Source: Acetobacteraceae bacterium (lineage in GTDB: Bacteria; Pseudomonadota; Alphaproteobacteria; Acetobacterales; Acetobacteraceae). Taken from it: a DNA stretch of 64,000 bases. Made by a program: the position numbers and the translations under genes. The stretch covers positions 1-64,000 of the forward strand of contig SHWL01000004.1 in assembly GCA_009693865.1 (NCBI GenBank). The letters run 5' to 3'. Below, piece after piece: positions 16,872 to 26,067 of this stretch. The notes under the pieces are model-generated. The model ran no database searches. It was not told where the DNA came from and saw nothing but the letters and a program-made list of their open reading frames with translations. Position 1 is the first letter of the stretch; each line of letters opens with the position of its first letter.

Positions 16872-17777
16872 TCATGCGACGGCGTCCATTTCGGCCAGCA
16901 TCTCCGTCGCGCGCGTACGGAACGCCACGCCCGCGGCCTGAAGCGTCTCCAGCACCCAGGCCCGTACGGCGCGGTGTCGCGGCGAGCCTCGCAGATCCCG
17001 ATAGGTCATCAGCCATATCAACCTTTCCGGGATTGGCTCCGGGACCGGAATGGGAACCAGCGTGTCGTGCTTCCGGGCGATGAGGTCCGGCAACAACCCG
17101 ATTCCTACCCCGGCCAGCGTCGCGGTCAGCAGGGCCGTGGTGCAGGACGCTCGGAGGACGACCTCCGCCGCCAACTGGTGCCGCGCGAGCCAGGCGGTCT
17201 CATCGGGATGCTCGTCCCCGGTCAGTAACCGTTCCACGCGCGGATCGAGCTGATCGGGCGAGCGGCCGTTGAGAAAAGGCGGGGCGGCATACAGACCGAA
17301 GCGGAGCAGCCCCAGACGCTGGACCATCAAAGTGCCGCCCTCAGGTCTGGCGAAGCGGAGAGCGATCTCGGCATCGTGTGGCACCGGGCCATCGGACACG
17401 GTCGCGATCTCGATGCGCAATGCCGGGTTCCTTTTCAGGAGAGCGGGCAAAACAGGGGCCAGGAATGTGCTCATGATCGGCTCTGGCGCCGAAATCCGGA
17501 CCGGTTGCTCGCCAGTTTGCCGGAGCGTGCCGGCGCACCGCGGAATCTCGGTCATCGCCAACGCGGCGGCGCGGGCGCGATCGAGTACGGCCAACCCATC
17601 TTGTGTCAGGTAAACGCCGGCGTGGGTCCGTTCGACCAGGCGCAAGCCCAGGGCGGTTTCGAAGATGTCGAGGCGGCGATGGACGGTGGCGACGCTGACT
17701 TTCAGCCGCCGCGCCGCCTCCGATAACGTCGGGGCATCGGCGATCGCCTCGAATACACGCACATCGTCCCAGTCCAT
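16872..17777 (-). CDS. LysR-family transcriptional regulator
   Basis: A 301-residue LysR-type regulator. Residues about 3-62 form the winged helix-turn-helix (FEAIADAPTLSEAARRLKVSVATVHRRLDIFE). The rest is a periplasmic-binding-like effector domain with VLPALLKRNPALRIE and the hinge region GVGIGLLPDLIARK. It is divergent from a SnoaL-like gene, with about 230 bases between the starts, the typical layout of a LysR gene and its target. The effector molecule cannot be predicted. Confidence 0.9.
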   Translation of the reverse strand: MDWDDVRVFEAIADAPTLSEAARRLKVSVATVHRRLDIFETALGLRLVERTHAGVYLTQDGLAVLDRARAAALAMTEIPRCAGTLRQTGEQPVRISAPEPIMSTFLAPVLPALLKRNPALRIEIATVSDGPVPHDAEIALRFARPEGGTLMVQRLGLLRFGLYAAPPFLNGRSPDQLDPRVERLLTGDEHPDETAWLARHQLAAEVVLRASCTTALLTATLAGVGIGLLPDLIARKHDTLVPIPVPEPIPERLIWLMTYRDLRGSPRHRAVRAWVLETLQAAGVAFRTRATEMLAEMDAVA

Positions 17778-18006
17778 CGATCCTCCGGTATGACAGGCCG
17801 GTTTTCGACGTTGTTCCTACCGAAACCAGGTCCGATCCGAAAGAAATGATGTGTCAACGAATGGTTAAGATCGGCACAAACTGGTTCGCCTGACGCAATC
17901 GCCCGGTGAAAATTTTCATCGTCGGACATCCAAACGCCGCATCCGTCCGTAGAGACGATATGCCTCGATGGCGAGGCAGGGGAAACCACCGCAAGGGAAA
18001 CGCGTC

Positions 18007-18408
18007 ATGACGGACAATGTCACGTTCATTCAATCGATGTATGCCGCTTTCGGCCGCGGCGACGTGAAGACCATCCTCGAAAACCTCGATCCCGCGATCC
18101 AATGGGAGTCGAACGGCGATCCGGCGACGATCCCCTGGGGCGGCAAGCGGTCCGGGATCGCGGGCGCTTTGTCGTTTTTCGAAGCCCTTGGCGGAAATCT
18201 GGACTTCGAGTTGTTCGAGCCCGGCCAGTTCTTTCCCTCCGGTGACACCGTCATCGTACTGGGCCGGACCATCGCGCGCCACAAGACGGGCGGGGGAGGC
18301 GCGTGGCAGTCCGAATGGGTGCATGTGTTCTCGGTCCGCGACGGGAAGGTGACGCGCTTCCAGGAATTCTACGACACCGCCGCAATTGAGCGCGCCCTCG
18401 GCGCTTGA
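18007..18408 (+). CDS. SnoaL/NTF2-like fold protein
   Basis: A 133-residue protein with the cone-shaped alpha+beta barrel pattern of the SnoaL/limonene-epoxide-hydrolase superfamily: MYAAFGRGDVKTILENLDPAIQWE at the start, and a C-terminal strand pair WVHVFSVRDGKVTRFQEFYDTAAIERAL. Such proteins bind or isomerise small hydrophobic or polyketide-like molecules. The ATG at 18007 was chosen over the earlier start in the ORF track because family members begin with this helix. It is divergent from the LysR gene, which may control it. Confidence 0.8.
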   Translation: MTDNVTFIQSMYAAFGRGDVKTILENLDPAIQWESNGDPATIPWGGKRSGIAGALSFFEALGGNLDFELFEPGQFFPSGDTVIVLGRTIARHKTGGGGAWQSEWVHVFSVRDGKVTRFQEFYDTAAIERALGA

Positions 18409-18461
18409 GCAACCGGCGTCGGGCGCCGGGTTGACCCTGGCCGCCCGGGATATTCTCCTTT

Positions 18462-18590
18462 CACCGTCATGGCCCGGCCCCGACCGGGCCATCCGGCGCG
18501 GTACATTGCCGCGAAAACGGACGCCAATCCTCTCCGCCGGATGGACCGTTGGTACTGGACCGGATGGTCCGGTCGGTCGGCCCCTGGTCA
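18462..18590 (+). repeat. Inverted pair of REP-like palindromic repeats upstream of recA
   Basis: A full copy (CCGTCATGGCCCGG...CCGGGCCATCCGG then GCGCGGTAC, 18465-18511) is followed by a diverged inverted copy starting GTACTGGACCGGATGG near 18552. Together they resemble a bacterial interspersed mosaic element. The pair lies in the 398-base gap between the SnoaL-like gene and recA and does not encode protein. Confidence 0.6.
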
Positions 18591-18652
18591 GGTCGAGATA
18601 CCCTGGCCCGCCAAAATGCGAACCGCTGCCATGCGGGGTTGGGAATCGACAG

Positions 18653-18667
18653 GAACATATGATAAAC
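18653..18667 (+). promoter_or_regulatory. Possible LexA (SOS) box upstream of recA
   Basis: GAAC, seven bases, then AAAC matches the alphaproteobacterial LexA pattern GAAC-N7-GAAC with one mismatch. It lies about 140 bases before the recA ATG. SOS control of recA is the rule in the class. This is a pattern match by eye only, and one mismatch in an 8-base pattern is weak evidence. Confidence 0.35.
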
Positions 18668-18806
18668 AAACCCGGTCGCGAGCGCCGAATCGACGATTCG
18701 AGGCGATGTGACGCGATTAATCTTTTGGTGACACACGTATTGCGTGTATCGCCGGATTGCACTAAACCTGTCGTCGTCAACCTGGATCAGAAGAAAGTCG
18801 CCGCCA

Positions 18807-19847
18807 ATGGAAAAATCAAAAGCGCTCGACGCCGCGGTCGCCCAGATCGAACGGGCGTTCGGCAAGGGCTCGATCATGCGCATGGGCGCTCGGCCGGATG
18901 GGCAGAATGTCGATGTCGTGCCGACCGGGTCGTTGGGGCTGGATCTTGCCCTTGGCATTGGTGGCCTGCCACGCGGCCGGATCATCGAGATTTACGGCCC
19001 GGAAAGTTCCGGCAAGACAACCCTGGCGTTGCATGTGATCGCGGAAGCCCAGAAGCGTGGTGGCGTCTGCGCTTTCATTGACGCCGAACATGCAATGGAC
19101 CCGACCTATGCCCGCAAACTGGGTGTCGATCTGGACAATTTGTTGATCAGTCAGCCCGACGCGGGCGAGCAGGCGCTGGAAATCGCCGATACGCTGGTGC
19201 GCTCGGGTGCGATCGACGTGCTGGTCGTGGACAGCGTCGCCGCGCTGGTGCCGCGGGCCGAACTGGAAGGCGAAATGGGCGACAGCCACATGGGGCTGCA
19301 CGCGCGATTGATGAGCCAGGCACTTCGGAAGATCACCGGCAGTGTCTCCAAGAGTAAATGCATTCTGGTTTTCCTCAACCAGATACGCATGAAGATCGGT
19401 GTCATGTTTGGCAACCCGGAGACCACGACGGGCGGCAACGCGCTGAAATTCTATGCCTCGATCCGGTTGGAGATCCGGCGTACCGGCCAGATCAAGGAAC
19501 GCGATGAGGTGGTCGGCAACCAGACCCGCGTTAAGGTCGTCAAGAACAAGATGGCCCCGCCGTTCCGCCAGGTCGAGTTCGACATCATGTATGGTGAGGG
19601 GATCAGCCGGACCGGCGAACTTCTCGACCTCGGCATCAAAGCGGGCGTGGTCGAAAAGTCCGGCTCCTGGTTCAGCTACTCAAGCCAGCGGGTCGGTCAG
19701 GGACGGGAAAACGCCAAGCAGTTCCTGCGCGATCATCCGGACATGGCCGATGCGATCGAGGCCAAGGTGCGCGAACAGTCAGGGATCGTCGCGAATGCGT
19801 TAATGGTCGCACCGACCGAGGAAGACGAGGCGGAAGCCGCGGAATAG
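18807..19847 (+). CDS. recA: Recombinase RecA
   Basis: A 346-residue RecA, complete. The Walker A is GPESSGKT (64-71), Walker B is [12 protein letters not shown], loop L2 contains [18 protein letters not shown], and the acidic C-terminal tail ends EEDEAEAAE. RecA forms filaments on single-stranded DNA, drives homologous recombination and stimulates LexA self-cleavage. The ATG at 18807 ([24 protein letters not shown]) is the conserved family start; the ORF track adds 21 unconserved codons. It is monocistronic by spacing. Confidence 0.98.
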   Translation: MEKSKALDAAVAQIERAFGKGSIMRMGARPDGQNVDVVPTGSLGLDLALGIGGLPRGRIIEIYGPESSGKTTLALHVIAEAQKRGGVCAFIDAEHAMDPTYARKLGVDLDNLLISQPDAGEQALEIADTLVRSGAIDVLVVDSVAALVPRAELEGEMGDSHMGLHARLMSQALRKITGSVSKSKCILVFLNQIRMKIGVMFGNPETTTGGNALKFYASIRLEIRRTGQIKERDEVVGNQTRVKVVKNKMAPPFRQVEFDIMYGEGISRTGELLDLGIKAGVVEKSGSWFSYSSQRVGQGRENAKQFLRDHPDMADAIEAKVREQSGIVANALMVAPTEEDEAEAAE

Positions 19848-19966
19848 GATATCCGCACCCCTCCCGTGTCGCGCGGAAGGGGGGCGGCGCCGCGTTCGCA
19901 TTCAAGCCTGCCGCCCGTCCACGGCATTCGTCCTTGCTCGCATGATCATATCGGCTTATAAACTGG

Positions 19967-19980
19967 TCCGACTAGTCAGA
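19967..19980 (+). promoter_or_regulatory. Palindromic operator candidate before the second PIN toxin pair
   Basis: TCCGACTAGTCAGA is a near-perfect 14-base palindrome (12 of 14 positions symmetric) centred on GACTAGTC, 15 bases before the antitoxin TTG start. Its position overlaps where a promoter would end, so autoregulation by the antitoxin is plausible. Confidence 0.45.
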
Positions 19981-19994
19981 CTGGAGCGCAGCCG

Positions 19995-20282
19995 TTGGCA
20001 AACACCCGCCTTAACCGTCAGCACGACGATGTGTGGCCGCTTCAGGACGCCAAAGCCCGCTTCAGCGAGCTTGTGAAATGCGCCCTTGAAAAGGGACCGC
20101 AGCACGTCAGCGTGCGAGGCGAACCCGCGGTCGTCATCTTGTCTGAAGCGGCATTCGCCGAACTCACGGCATCCCGGCCTTCGATCGTCGATCATCTCCT
20201 GGATGGTCCGCCATGGCCGGACGATTTGGTGGACGCGATCAACGCGCGTTCCAGCGACACCGGCCGCGACATCGAATTCTGA
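19995..20282 (+). CDS. Phd/YefM-family antitoxin
   Basis: A 95-residue protein with VWPLQDAKARFSELVKCALEKGPQHVSVRGEPAVVILS, the conserved Phd/YefM DNA-binding part, followed by a C-terminal arm (HLLDGPPWPDDLVDAI) that typically wraps the toxin. The start is a TTG (19995); no better ATG is available upstream of the conserved segment. Its stop overlaps the ATG of the PIN toxin (TGATG), so the genes are coupled. Confidence 0.85.
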   Translation: MANTRLNRQHDDVWPLQDAKARFSELVKCALEKGPQHVSVRGEPAVVILSEAAFAELTASRPSIVDHLLDGPPWPDDLVDAINARSSDTGRDIEF

Positions 20283-20698
20283 TGTATCTGGTCGATACGA
20301 ACGTGCTGTCGGAAGCCCGCCGCCGCGACGGCCCCGCCCGCGACTGGCTCCGGTCCGTCAACCCGGCGGACTTGTACCTCAGTGTCGTGACCCTTGGTGA
20401 GATCATGAAGGGCATCGCTCTCAAACAGCGCGCCGACCCCACGATGGCATCAGGGTTACGCGTATGGCTTGAACTCCTGCGGCGGGACCATACGGATCAT
20501 ATCCTGCCAGTCGACGACCGCGTGGCACTGGAGTGGGGGCGGATCGCGGCGATACGTTCACGCGGAATGGCGGATGGATTGATCGCGGCGACAGCCGCGG
20601 TTCATGACAAGATCGTCGTGACCCGAAATATCGCTGACTTCGCCGATACCGGTGTGCCGATCATCGATCCCTGGGCGATGCCCGGCCCATCGCGCTAA
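20282..20698 (+). CDS. PIN-domain toxin (VapC/FitB-like)
   Basis: A 138-residue PIN-domain ribonuclease. YLVDTNVLSE gives the first Asp, LGEIMKGIAL the Glu, and GMADGLIAATAAVHDKIVVTRNIADF the later acidic cluster. The sequence is close to the FitB subgroup. With the antitoxin it forms a type II toxin-antitoxin pair, the second PIN pair in this window and clearly different in sequence from the first at 14692. It probably cuts RNA when freed from the antitoxin. Confidence 0.88.
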   Translation: MYLVDTNVLSEARRRDGPARDWLRSVNPADLYLSVVTLGEIMKGIALKQRADPTMASGLRVWLELLRRDHTDHILPVDDRVALEWGRIAAIRSRGMADGLIAATAAVHDKIVVTRNIADFADTGVPIIDPWAMPGPSR

Positions 20699-20725
20699 CC
20701 CGCAAAGTACCTGGCCCGGGTCGCG

Positions 20726-21316
20726 CTACCCCCCAAACCTAGGGTCCGGATAATCGATCACCCGCACTTCTTCCGACACCGTATCCAATACCGCGCAACT
20801 CAATTGCCGATCGTTCCGGCTGTCCCGCGCATCCCCCGCCGAGCCTGGGTTGATCACCAGCACCGAACCAACCCGTTTCACAACCTGGCAATGCGTGTGC
20901 CCGTAAAGCACGATATCCGCGTCAGCCTCCGCGAAACGCTCCATTTTCGAGCTATGCGGATGGATATACTCCCCACGCGGTTCCCACGGCGTCGAATGGA
21001 TCAGCAGCAGCCGCTTCGTCCCAAGACTTAAATACCGCCGGTGCGGCTGCTTCGCGAGGAACGCCATTAACGCTGGATCGATCCCCGGCCGTTGCCGCGC
21101 CCTTATCCCGGCCGGGGACATGAAAACTTCCTCGTGATTTCCCTGAATGATGTGCGCGCGGCGCTCGATCAGCCGCGTCACCACGTCATTGGAAAACTGG
21201 TACTCGAAGATGCTGTCGCCAAGACACAGCAATTCATCGACGTCCCCCATCGCGTCAAGGGCGAGATCAAGGCCGAGAATATTGCAATGAAGGTCCGAAA
21301 CAATCCCGACTTTCAA
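20726..21316 (-). CDS. Metallophosphoesterase (YfcE/MJ0936-like)
   Basis: A 196-residue calcineurin-like phosphoesterase. The metal-binding motifs are all present: SDLHCN (7-12), LGDSIF near 33, GNHEEV near 59, IHSTP near 107 and GHTHCQ near 138. Small proteins of this kind hydrolyse phosphodiesters such as cAMP-like compounds or pNP-phosphate in vitro, with Mn or Fe. The first motif reads D-x-H as required. It is followed by an alpha/beta hydrolase gene that is upstream on the same strand, about 40 bases away. Confidence 0.88.
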   Translation of the reverse strand: MKVGIVSDLHCNILGLDLALDAMGDVDELLCLGDSIFEYQFSNDVVTRLIERRAHIIQGNHEEVFMSPAGIRARQRPGIDPALMAFLAKQPHRRYLSLGTKRLLLIHSTPWEPRGEYIHPHSSKMERFAEADADIVLYGHTHCQVVKRVGSVLVINPGSAGDARDSRNDRQLSCAVLDTVSEEVRVIDYPDPRFGG

Positions 21317-21356
21317 ATTCCGTGCTCCATGCTGAATACCAACGGCGGCCCGCCGA

Positions 21357-22103
21357 TTACCTTGGCGTGTGGCGATCCAGGAACGCGATTACCCGTGTGC
21401 GCTGTTCCTCCATATGCTCGGGCCCACGCCAATTGCGAATGACTTCCATCCCCGGCACCAACCGTTCCAGCTCGTCGCTGGTCGCCGCCGGATGCGGAAT
21501 ATCCGTCCCGGGCAACAGGATCTTCGGGATCGCGCAGCTCCGGACAAAATCACGATCCACGCAGAACACGAAATCGGGGCCCCACATGTTCTGGCCGAAA
21601 CCACGCATTTCTTTTTCGTCCAGATCAGGCCGGTCGGCGCGCCGCTCCTCGCTCCACGCGACAAAACTCTCGGGGAAGTATTCAAGATGGTCCGGATGGA
21701 CACCGATCGGATTCTGCAACACCTCCGACGTGACCCGGTCCGGCGCGACCTGGCCGATCTTCAGACAGAAACTGCCACCGATGCAGCCGCCAAGTACGTG
21801 AAACTTCCGGTGCCCCAGATGATCCATCAACGCCAGGTGATCCGCGGCATAGGTGTGCCATCCATGGTCCGCCTCGATCGCGCATTTCGACTGCCCGGCG
21901 TTGCGTTGATCCATCGCCACCACCCGGTATTTCGACGCCAGAACGTCCGTCCAGTCGCACCACGTCCGCTGAGGCCCATTCGCCGGGTGGTGCCACATGT
22001 TCAGGTTCGATCGCAGTCCGCCCGGAGCGAACAGCAGGATCGGAAAGCCGTTCCCAAACTCCTCGTAATATATCTCGCCATCTGGCCGTTGCAACATCGG
22101 CAT
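21357..22103 (-). CDS. Alpha/beta hydrolase with Cys at the nucleophile position
   Basis: A 248-residue alpha/beta hydrolase. It has an oxyanion-type HGG equivalent (FAPGGLRSN), the DQRNAGQS turn near residue 65, and a nucleophile elbow reading GGCIGGS near 106, so Cys replaces the usual Ser, as in dienelactone hydrolases. The acid may be in LPGTDIPHP and the His near GPEHMEEQ. The likely substrate is an ester or lactone. It sits between ribF and the phosphoesterase gene on the same strand, 25 bases after ribF ends, and may be co-transcribed. Confidence 0.8.
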   Translation of the reverse strand: MPMLQRPDGEIYYEEFGNGFPILLFAPGGLRSNLNMWHHPANGPQRTWCDWTDVLASKYRVVAMDQRNAGQSKCAIEADHGWHTYAADHLALMDHLGHRKFHVLGGCIGGSFCLKIGQVAPDRVTSEVLQNPIGVHPDHLEYFPESFVAWSEERRADRPDLDEKEMRGFGQNMWGPDFVFCVDRDFVRSCAIPKILLPGTDIPHPAATSDELERLVPGMEVIRNWRGPEHMEEQRTRVIAFLDRHTPR

Positions 22104-22128
22104 GGTTGGTCTCCCGTTGTGTTATGCG

Positions 22129-23058
22129 TTATCGTTTCGCCGCCAGCAGCCGCCGCGCTTCCGCCGCGTCTGCCGCGATCTGGGCTTTCAGTTCGTCCAG
22201 CCCGGAGAACCTCACCTCTGGCCGGATATAGGCGAGCAAAGCCACGGTGATCTCTGTCCCGTAAATATCGCCGGAGAAATCGAACAGATTGACCTCCAGC
22301 CGGCTTTCCGGGCCCTCGTTCACGGTTGGGCGGCGGCCGATATTGGCGACCCCGTCGTAAGCCGTTCCGTCCGCGACGCGAACCGTCACCGCGTAAACGC
22401 CGCGCGCGGGTTCCAGATGCCTTCCAAGCGGCACGTTCGCGGTCGGAAATCCGATGGTGCGGCCGCGTTTGTCGCCATGCGCCACCTCACCGCGAATGGC
22501 CCAGGGACGGCCGAGTTCGGCGGTCGCGCGCTCGGGGTAACCATCTTGCAGCGCCCGGCGGATCCGCGTCGAGGACAAGGGTCCGCCCGGGTCCGAAACC
22601 GCCGGCACCTGCGTCACGCCCATGCCAACCGCCTCCGCGCGCATCGCCAGGAATCCGGTATCTCCGCCACGCCGGTGCCCGAACGCGAAATCCCCGCCGG
22701 TCGTCAGGTGCCGCGCGCCCAGACCCTGGTGCAACACCTCGCTGACGAAGGCTTCCGCCGTCATCAGGCTGAATTCAAGGTTGAATGGAAGTTCGTACAG
22801 CAACTCGCAGCCCAGGGCTGCCAGGGCGTCGGCGCGCTCGGCGGACAGTGTCAGGCGGAAAGGCGGGTCGTCCGGGCGGAACACCTCCCGCGGGTGTGGT
22901 TCGAAGGTCAGCACCGCCAACGGAGCATTTGGGCGCGCGGCGTGCGCGGCCCGCAACACCGCGGCATGGCCCAGATGCACGCCGTCGAAATTGCCTAACG
23001 CCAGCGTCGGGCCGCGGGCATCGGCGGGCAAGTCTCGCCAGTCGTGAAAAATCCGCAT
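22129..23058 (-). CDS. ribF: Bifunctional riboflavin kinase / FAD synthetase
   Basis: A 309-residue RibF that makes FMN and then FAD. The N-terminal adenylyltransferase domain has GNFDGVHLGH (22-31), TFEPHPREVF, GGDFAFGHRRGGD and the SSTRIRRAL block. The C-terminal kinase domain starts near residue 185 with RPWAIRGEVAHGDKRGRTIGFPTANV and includes GVANIGRRPTV. All key motifs are present and the length is normal. The FAD and FMN it provides serve the flavoproteins also encoded here (NuoF, CysJ-like, ACAD). Confidence 0.96.
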   Translation of the reverse strand: MRIFHDWRDLPADARGPTLALGNFDGVHLGHAAVLRAAHAARPNAPLAVLTFEPHPREVFRPDDPPFRLTLSAERADALAALGCELLYELPFNLEFSLMTAEAFVSEVLHQGLGARHLTTGGDFAFGHRRGGDTGFLAMRAEAVGMGVTQVPAVSDPGGPLSSTRIRRALQDGYPERATAELGRPWAIRGEVAHGDKRGRTIGFPTANVPLGRHLEPARGVYAVTVRVADGTAYDGVANIGRRPTVNEGPESRLEVNLFDFSGDIYGTEITVALLAYIRPEVRFSGLDELKAQIAADAAEARRLLAAKR

Positions 23059-23205
23059 CGTCAGCGCGCCGGGACCCGCGCGCGGGCCTCCCCTTCTATC
23101 AGGGCCGTATTTCGGCCTGCGGGAAGATCCTCGAAGAGGTATCCGGTGCTCATGTGTCGTCCCATTGCTGACGCCCGGCCTTTCTGGCGCGGGACGGGCG
23201 CGGGA

Positions 23206-23649
23206 TCAACCTTCGCGGCCAAGCGGCCGCCACATCCGCGGGTCGAACACGAACGTTTCCACCGTTCCCATCACTGCCCGGCCCGCGTCCCGATGGCGCG
23301 GATTGAGCAAAACGTTCCGGGCATGCGGCATGAGAATCGATGGGACACGCAGTGCGGCAGATGTCGCCTCGGACAGCCAAAGGTCGCCCGCGGCGGCTGT
23401 GTCCGCCGGTACCGGTTCCAAATCGCGGATCAGCCGGTCCGGTATCGCGACTCCCATTAACACGAAATCGGCGGGCAGCAACTCGAACGGCAAATCGAGG
23501 TGAACGCGCACCTCCATCGCCGCCAGCGCCGGATGCTCCGCCAGATACACCATCGGCCGTCCCGGGGTGTTCCATCGTCCACCGAAAAGGCGCGCGCCTT
23601 CGCCCGTCAGGTCCGCGAACGGGCGGCGGCAGAGCCGCCACAGGTCCAT
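23206..23649 (-). CDS. RES-domain toxin (NAD+ phosphorylase-type)
   Basis: A 147-residue RES-domain protein. The three diagnostic residues are visible: Arg in LWRLCR, Glu in the GGRWNTPGRPMVYLAEHPALAAMEVRVH segment and Ser in LWLSEATSAALRVPS. RES toxins deplete NAD+ and stop growth until neutralised by an Xre/ParS-like antitoxin, whose gene lies directly upstream and overlaps by one base. Together with the SIR2 gene, the window holds two predicted NAD+-consuming enzymes. Confidence 0.88.
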   Translation of the reverse strand: MDLWRLCRRPFADLTGEGARLFGGRWNTPGRPMVYLAEHPALAAMEVRVHLDLPFELLPADFVLMGVAIPDRLIRDLEPVPADTAAAGDLWLSEATSAALRVPSILMPHARNVLLNPRHRDAGRAVMGTVETFVFDPRMWRPLGREG

Positions 23650-24041
23650 CAGACTGCCAGGCCGTGGTCGATGCGGCCCAGAATGGCCTCGACCTGACGA
23701 GCACCGATATCGGTGTCCAGCCGGTTGAGCGGGCTTTCCCCATCCAGCAACGGCGTCGGGCGGCGTAGCCAGGCATGCGCTTTGGCCCTGTCGCCGAACG
23801 TTGTCTCAGCCTCCCAGATCATGCGCAGCAGACGGCCGAGCCGGTCGGATTGGTCATGCGTGAGCGAGCCCAGGATGCGGCGATGTGCCAGGGTTTTGCG
23901 CGGTAATACGAGGCGATCGAGCTCCGCCAGGGTGAACTTCCCGGCGTCGAGGGCGTGGTCGACCACGTCCAGGTCCAGGTCCTGCCGAAGCGGGTTCAGG
24001 GCCGCCTCCGAGACTCCCCGCAATGGCGATATCCTTCTCAT
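23649..24041 (-). CDS. Xre/MbcA/ParS-type antitoxin of the RES toxin
   Basis: A protein of about 130 residues. The N-terminal half (LDLDVVDHALDAGKFTLAELDRLVLPRKTLAHR) is the Xre-like DNA-binding region, and the C-terminal half (FGDRAKAHAWLRRPTPLLDGESPLNRLDTDIGARQVEAILGRIDHG) is the MbcA/ParS/Xre toxin-binding domain. I use the ATG at 24041; the ORF track runs 36 codons further upstream through non-conserved sequence. A possible promoter, TTGACG-17-GATATG, lies just before this start, which supports the shorter form. Confidence 0.87.
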   Translation of the reverse strand: MRRISPLRGVSEAALNPLRQDLDLDVVDHALDAGKFTLAELDRLVLPRKTLAHRRILGSLTHDQSDRLGRLLRMIWEAETTFGDRAKAHAWLRRPTPLLDGESPLNRLDTDIGARQVEAILGRIDHGLAV

Positions 24042-24309
24042 GACCGTGCATATCGCCCAATCGCCACCCTGCGTCAAGTTGTTTCCGCCGCGCCTTGTGT
24101 TGCCTATTGTCAATAAACCCTGCGCGTCACATAGTACGTCAGAAGGCAAAACGAACCTTAATCAATTCCGAGAACCGAACGGGGAATGAGCATGACCACG
24201 CGCCATACTCTGGTGGCCGAATGGGTTTGACGCGATCCCGCCGGTTTCTCTGGCGACAGCCCGGCCCGGCATCGACGCGCCAGCCCTGGCCACCTGTGTC
24301 TGACCCCGA

Positions 24310-25985
24310 ATGACTTCCTCCACCGCCGCGATGATCGGGAAGGTTTCCTTGGCCGTGGCGCCGGCGTATCTGACGCATGCCCGGCGGAGATGGGCAGGCC
24401 AGTTCTTGATCGGAGCGTTGCTCGCGGCAGTCGCCGTCGTGACATTCGTGACCGCCGCGCGGGACGAAGATTTCTGGTGGGGCGATGGCGCCAGCTTCGC
24501 GCTGAACGGCGAGTTCCTGCGCGATTATATTGCCTCGGGCTTGGGGCGGTCCCCGATGGCGTTCGCGGCGGAGTGGTATTTCCGTTACCCGGCGCTGACG
24601 ATCAGTCTTTATCCGCCGATTTTCCCGTTGGCCGAGGCCGCGGTTTTCGCGGTTTTCGGGTTTTCCCACAACGCCGCTCAGGCCACTGTCACCATTTTCA
24701 CGTTGCTTGCCCTGTTCGGTGTCTATTGGACCGTCCGGACATCCGCTGGGGCCTTGTGCGCCGCCGGCGCGGCGGTCTTGCTTGTCGCCAGCCCCGAGGT
24801 GCTGCGGTGGTCGCGTGAGATCGTCATGGAAATTCCCGCGTTGGCGTTCCTTCTGTTGGCCGCCGCGGCGCTTCTTCGTTACCAGGCGGCCAAAAGCACG
24901 AGACGCCTGATCGTCGTCGCGCTGCTGCTGGCCGGCGCGATCCATACCAAGCAAACCGCGATCTTCGTCGTGCCCGCTTTCGCGGCGGCATTGCTGATCG
25001 ACGAAGGCGTGTCCCTGACGCGGCGCTGGTCCACCTGGATCGTTGTCGCGACGGCGGCGATTTGCCTGGTTCCTCTCGCCATCTTCACATTTCACTTCTC
25101 GGCGGAGAATTTCAACATCGCGTTCGGCCCCGGCACGGGCGAAAAGGGTTACGATCGTTTGTCCATCCGGGCCCTCACGAGATACGGCCGCTCTCTGCCG
25201 GAGATCGTGGGGTACATCCCGCTTCTCGGCACTGCCGCCTACCTGGGGCTGGTCGCGAAGAAGGGATGGCGCGACCGGGCCGAACGGCGCCTCGCCGTCC
25301 TGATGCTGGCCTGGTTTTTCATCGACTATGTTCTCGTGTCCGTGACAGCCGATTTCGAAATCCGGTACGCGACATTCCTGGCGGTGCCCTTCGCCGTGCT
25401 GTCGATGTTACCGATCGCGCGCCTGCCGCTACCGGCCGGCGCCGCGGCGTTGATCATGAGCCTGTGCCTGTATGCCGGTCTGCTCTCACGCCAGCCGGTT
25501 GTACGGGTCGAGGGGTACAATACCGCCGCGCAGTTCGTGCTTGAACAAAGCGAACAGAACGATGTCGTGCTGTTCCACGGCGCGGGGTCGAAGAATTTCA
25601 CGTTTTCCGTCCGGGTCCGGAGCCCAAAATCTTTCTCCTGCGGGCTGAAAAGTTTCTCGTGGACTACAATATCACGCGGGACTGGGGCATCATCGATCGT
25701 AACGTTTCCGCCGCCGAAATCGAGGCGATCGTCGATCGTCACGGCATATCGATGATCGTGATTCAACCGAACTTCTGGACCGATCAGCCGTCCGTCGCGG
25801 CCTTGCAGCGGATGGTCGATTCCGGCCGGTTCATGTTGGCCGCCCAATTCTCGATTACCTCCGAAGACCCCTCCCGGTTGGCTGTCATTCGCGTGTATCG
25901 AAATCTTGAGCCAACCGCGCGAACCGGGAAGGACCTGGAAATCAAGCTGCCACCGTTGCGAGGCGCCATATCCCGGCGCCTGTAA
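24310..25985 (+). pseudogene. GT-C/ArnT-like membrane glycosyltransferase with a C-terminal frameshift
   Basis: About 435 codons encode a polytopic membrane protein with roughly ten hydrophobic segments and an acidic first loop (ARDEDFWWGDG), the pattern of dolichyl- or polyprenyl-phosphate sugar transferases (GT39/ArnT/PMT). Near 25600-25620 the reading frame shifts. The original frame runs on into serine/arginine-rich nonsense, while the next frame continues sensibly as EPKIFLLRAEKFLVDYNITRDWGIID through to 25985. One lost base would explain it. It could be a real pseudogene or a sequencing error. Sugar and acceptor are unknown. Confidence 0.75.
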
Positions 25986-26067
25986 CGCCTGGCGCCGCGC
26001 GACCACGCTTCACCGGAGCGATGATGTCGTCCATCCTGCGGGCCACTCTCGGGGACGCCCTCGCATC

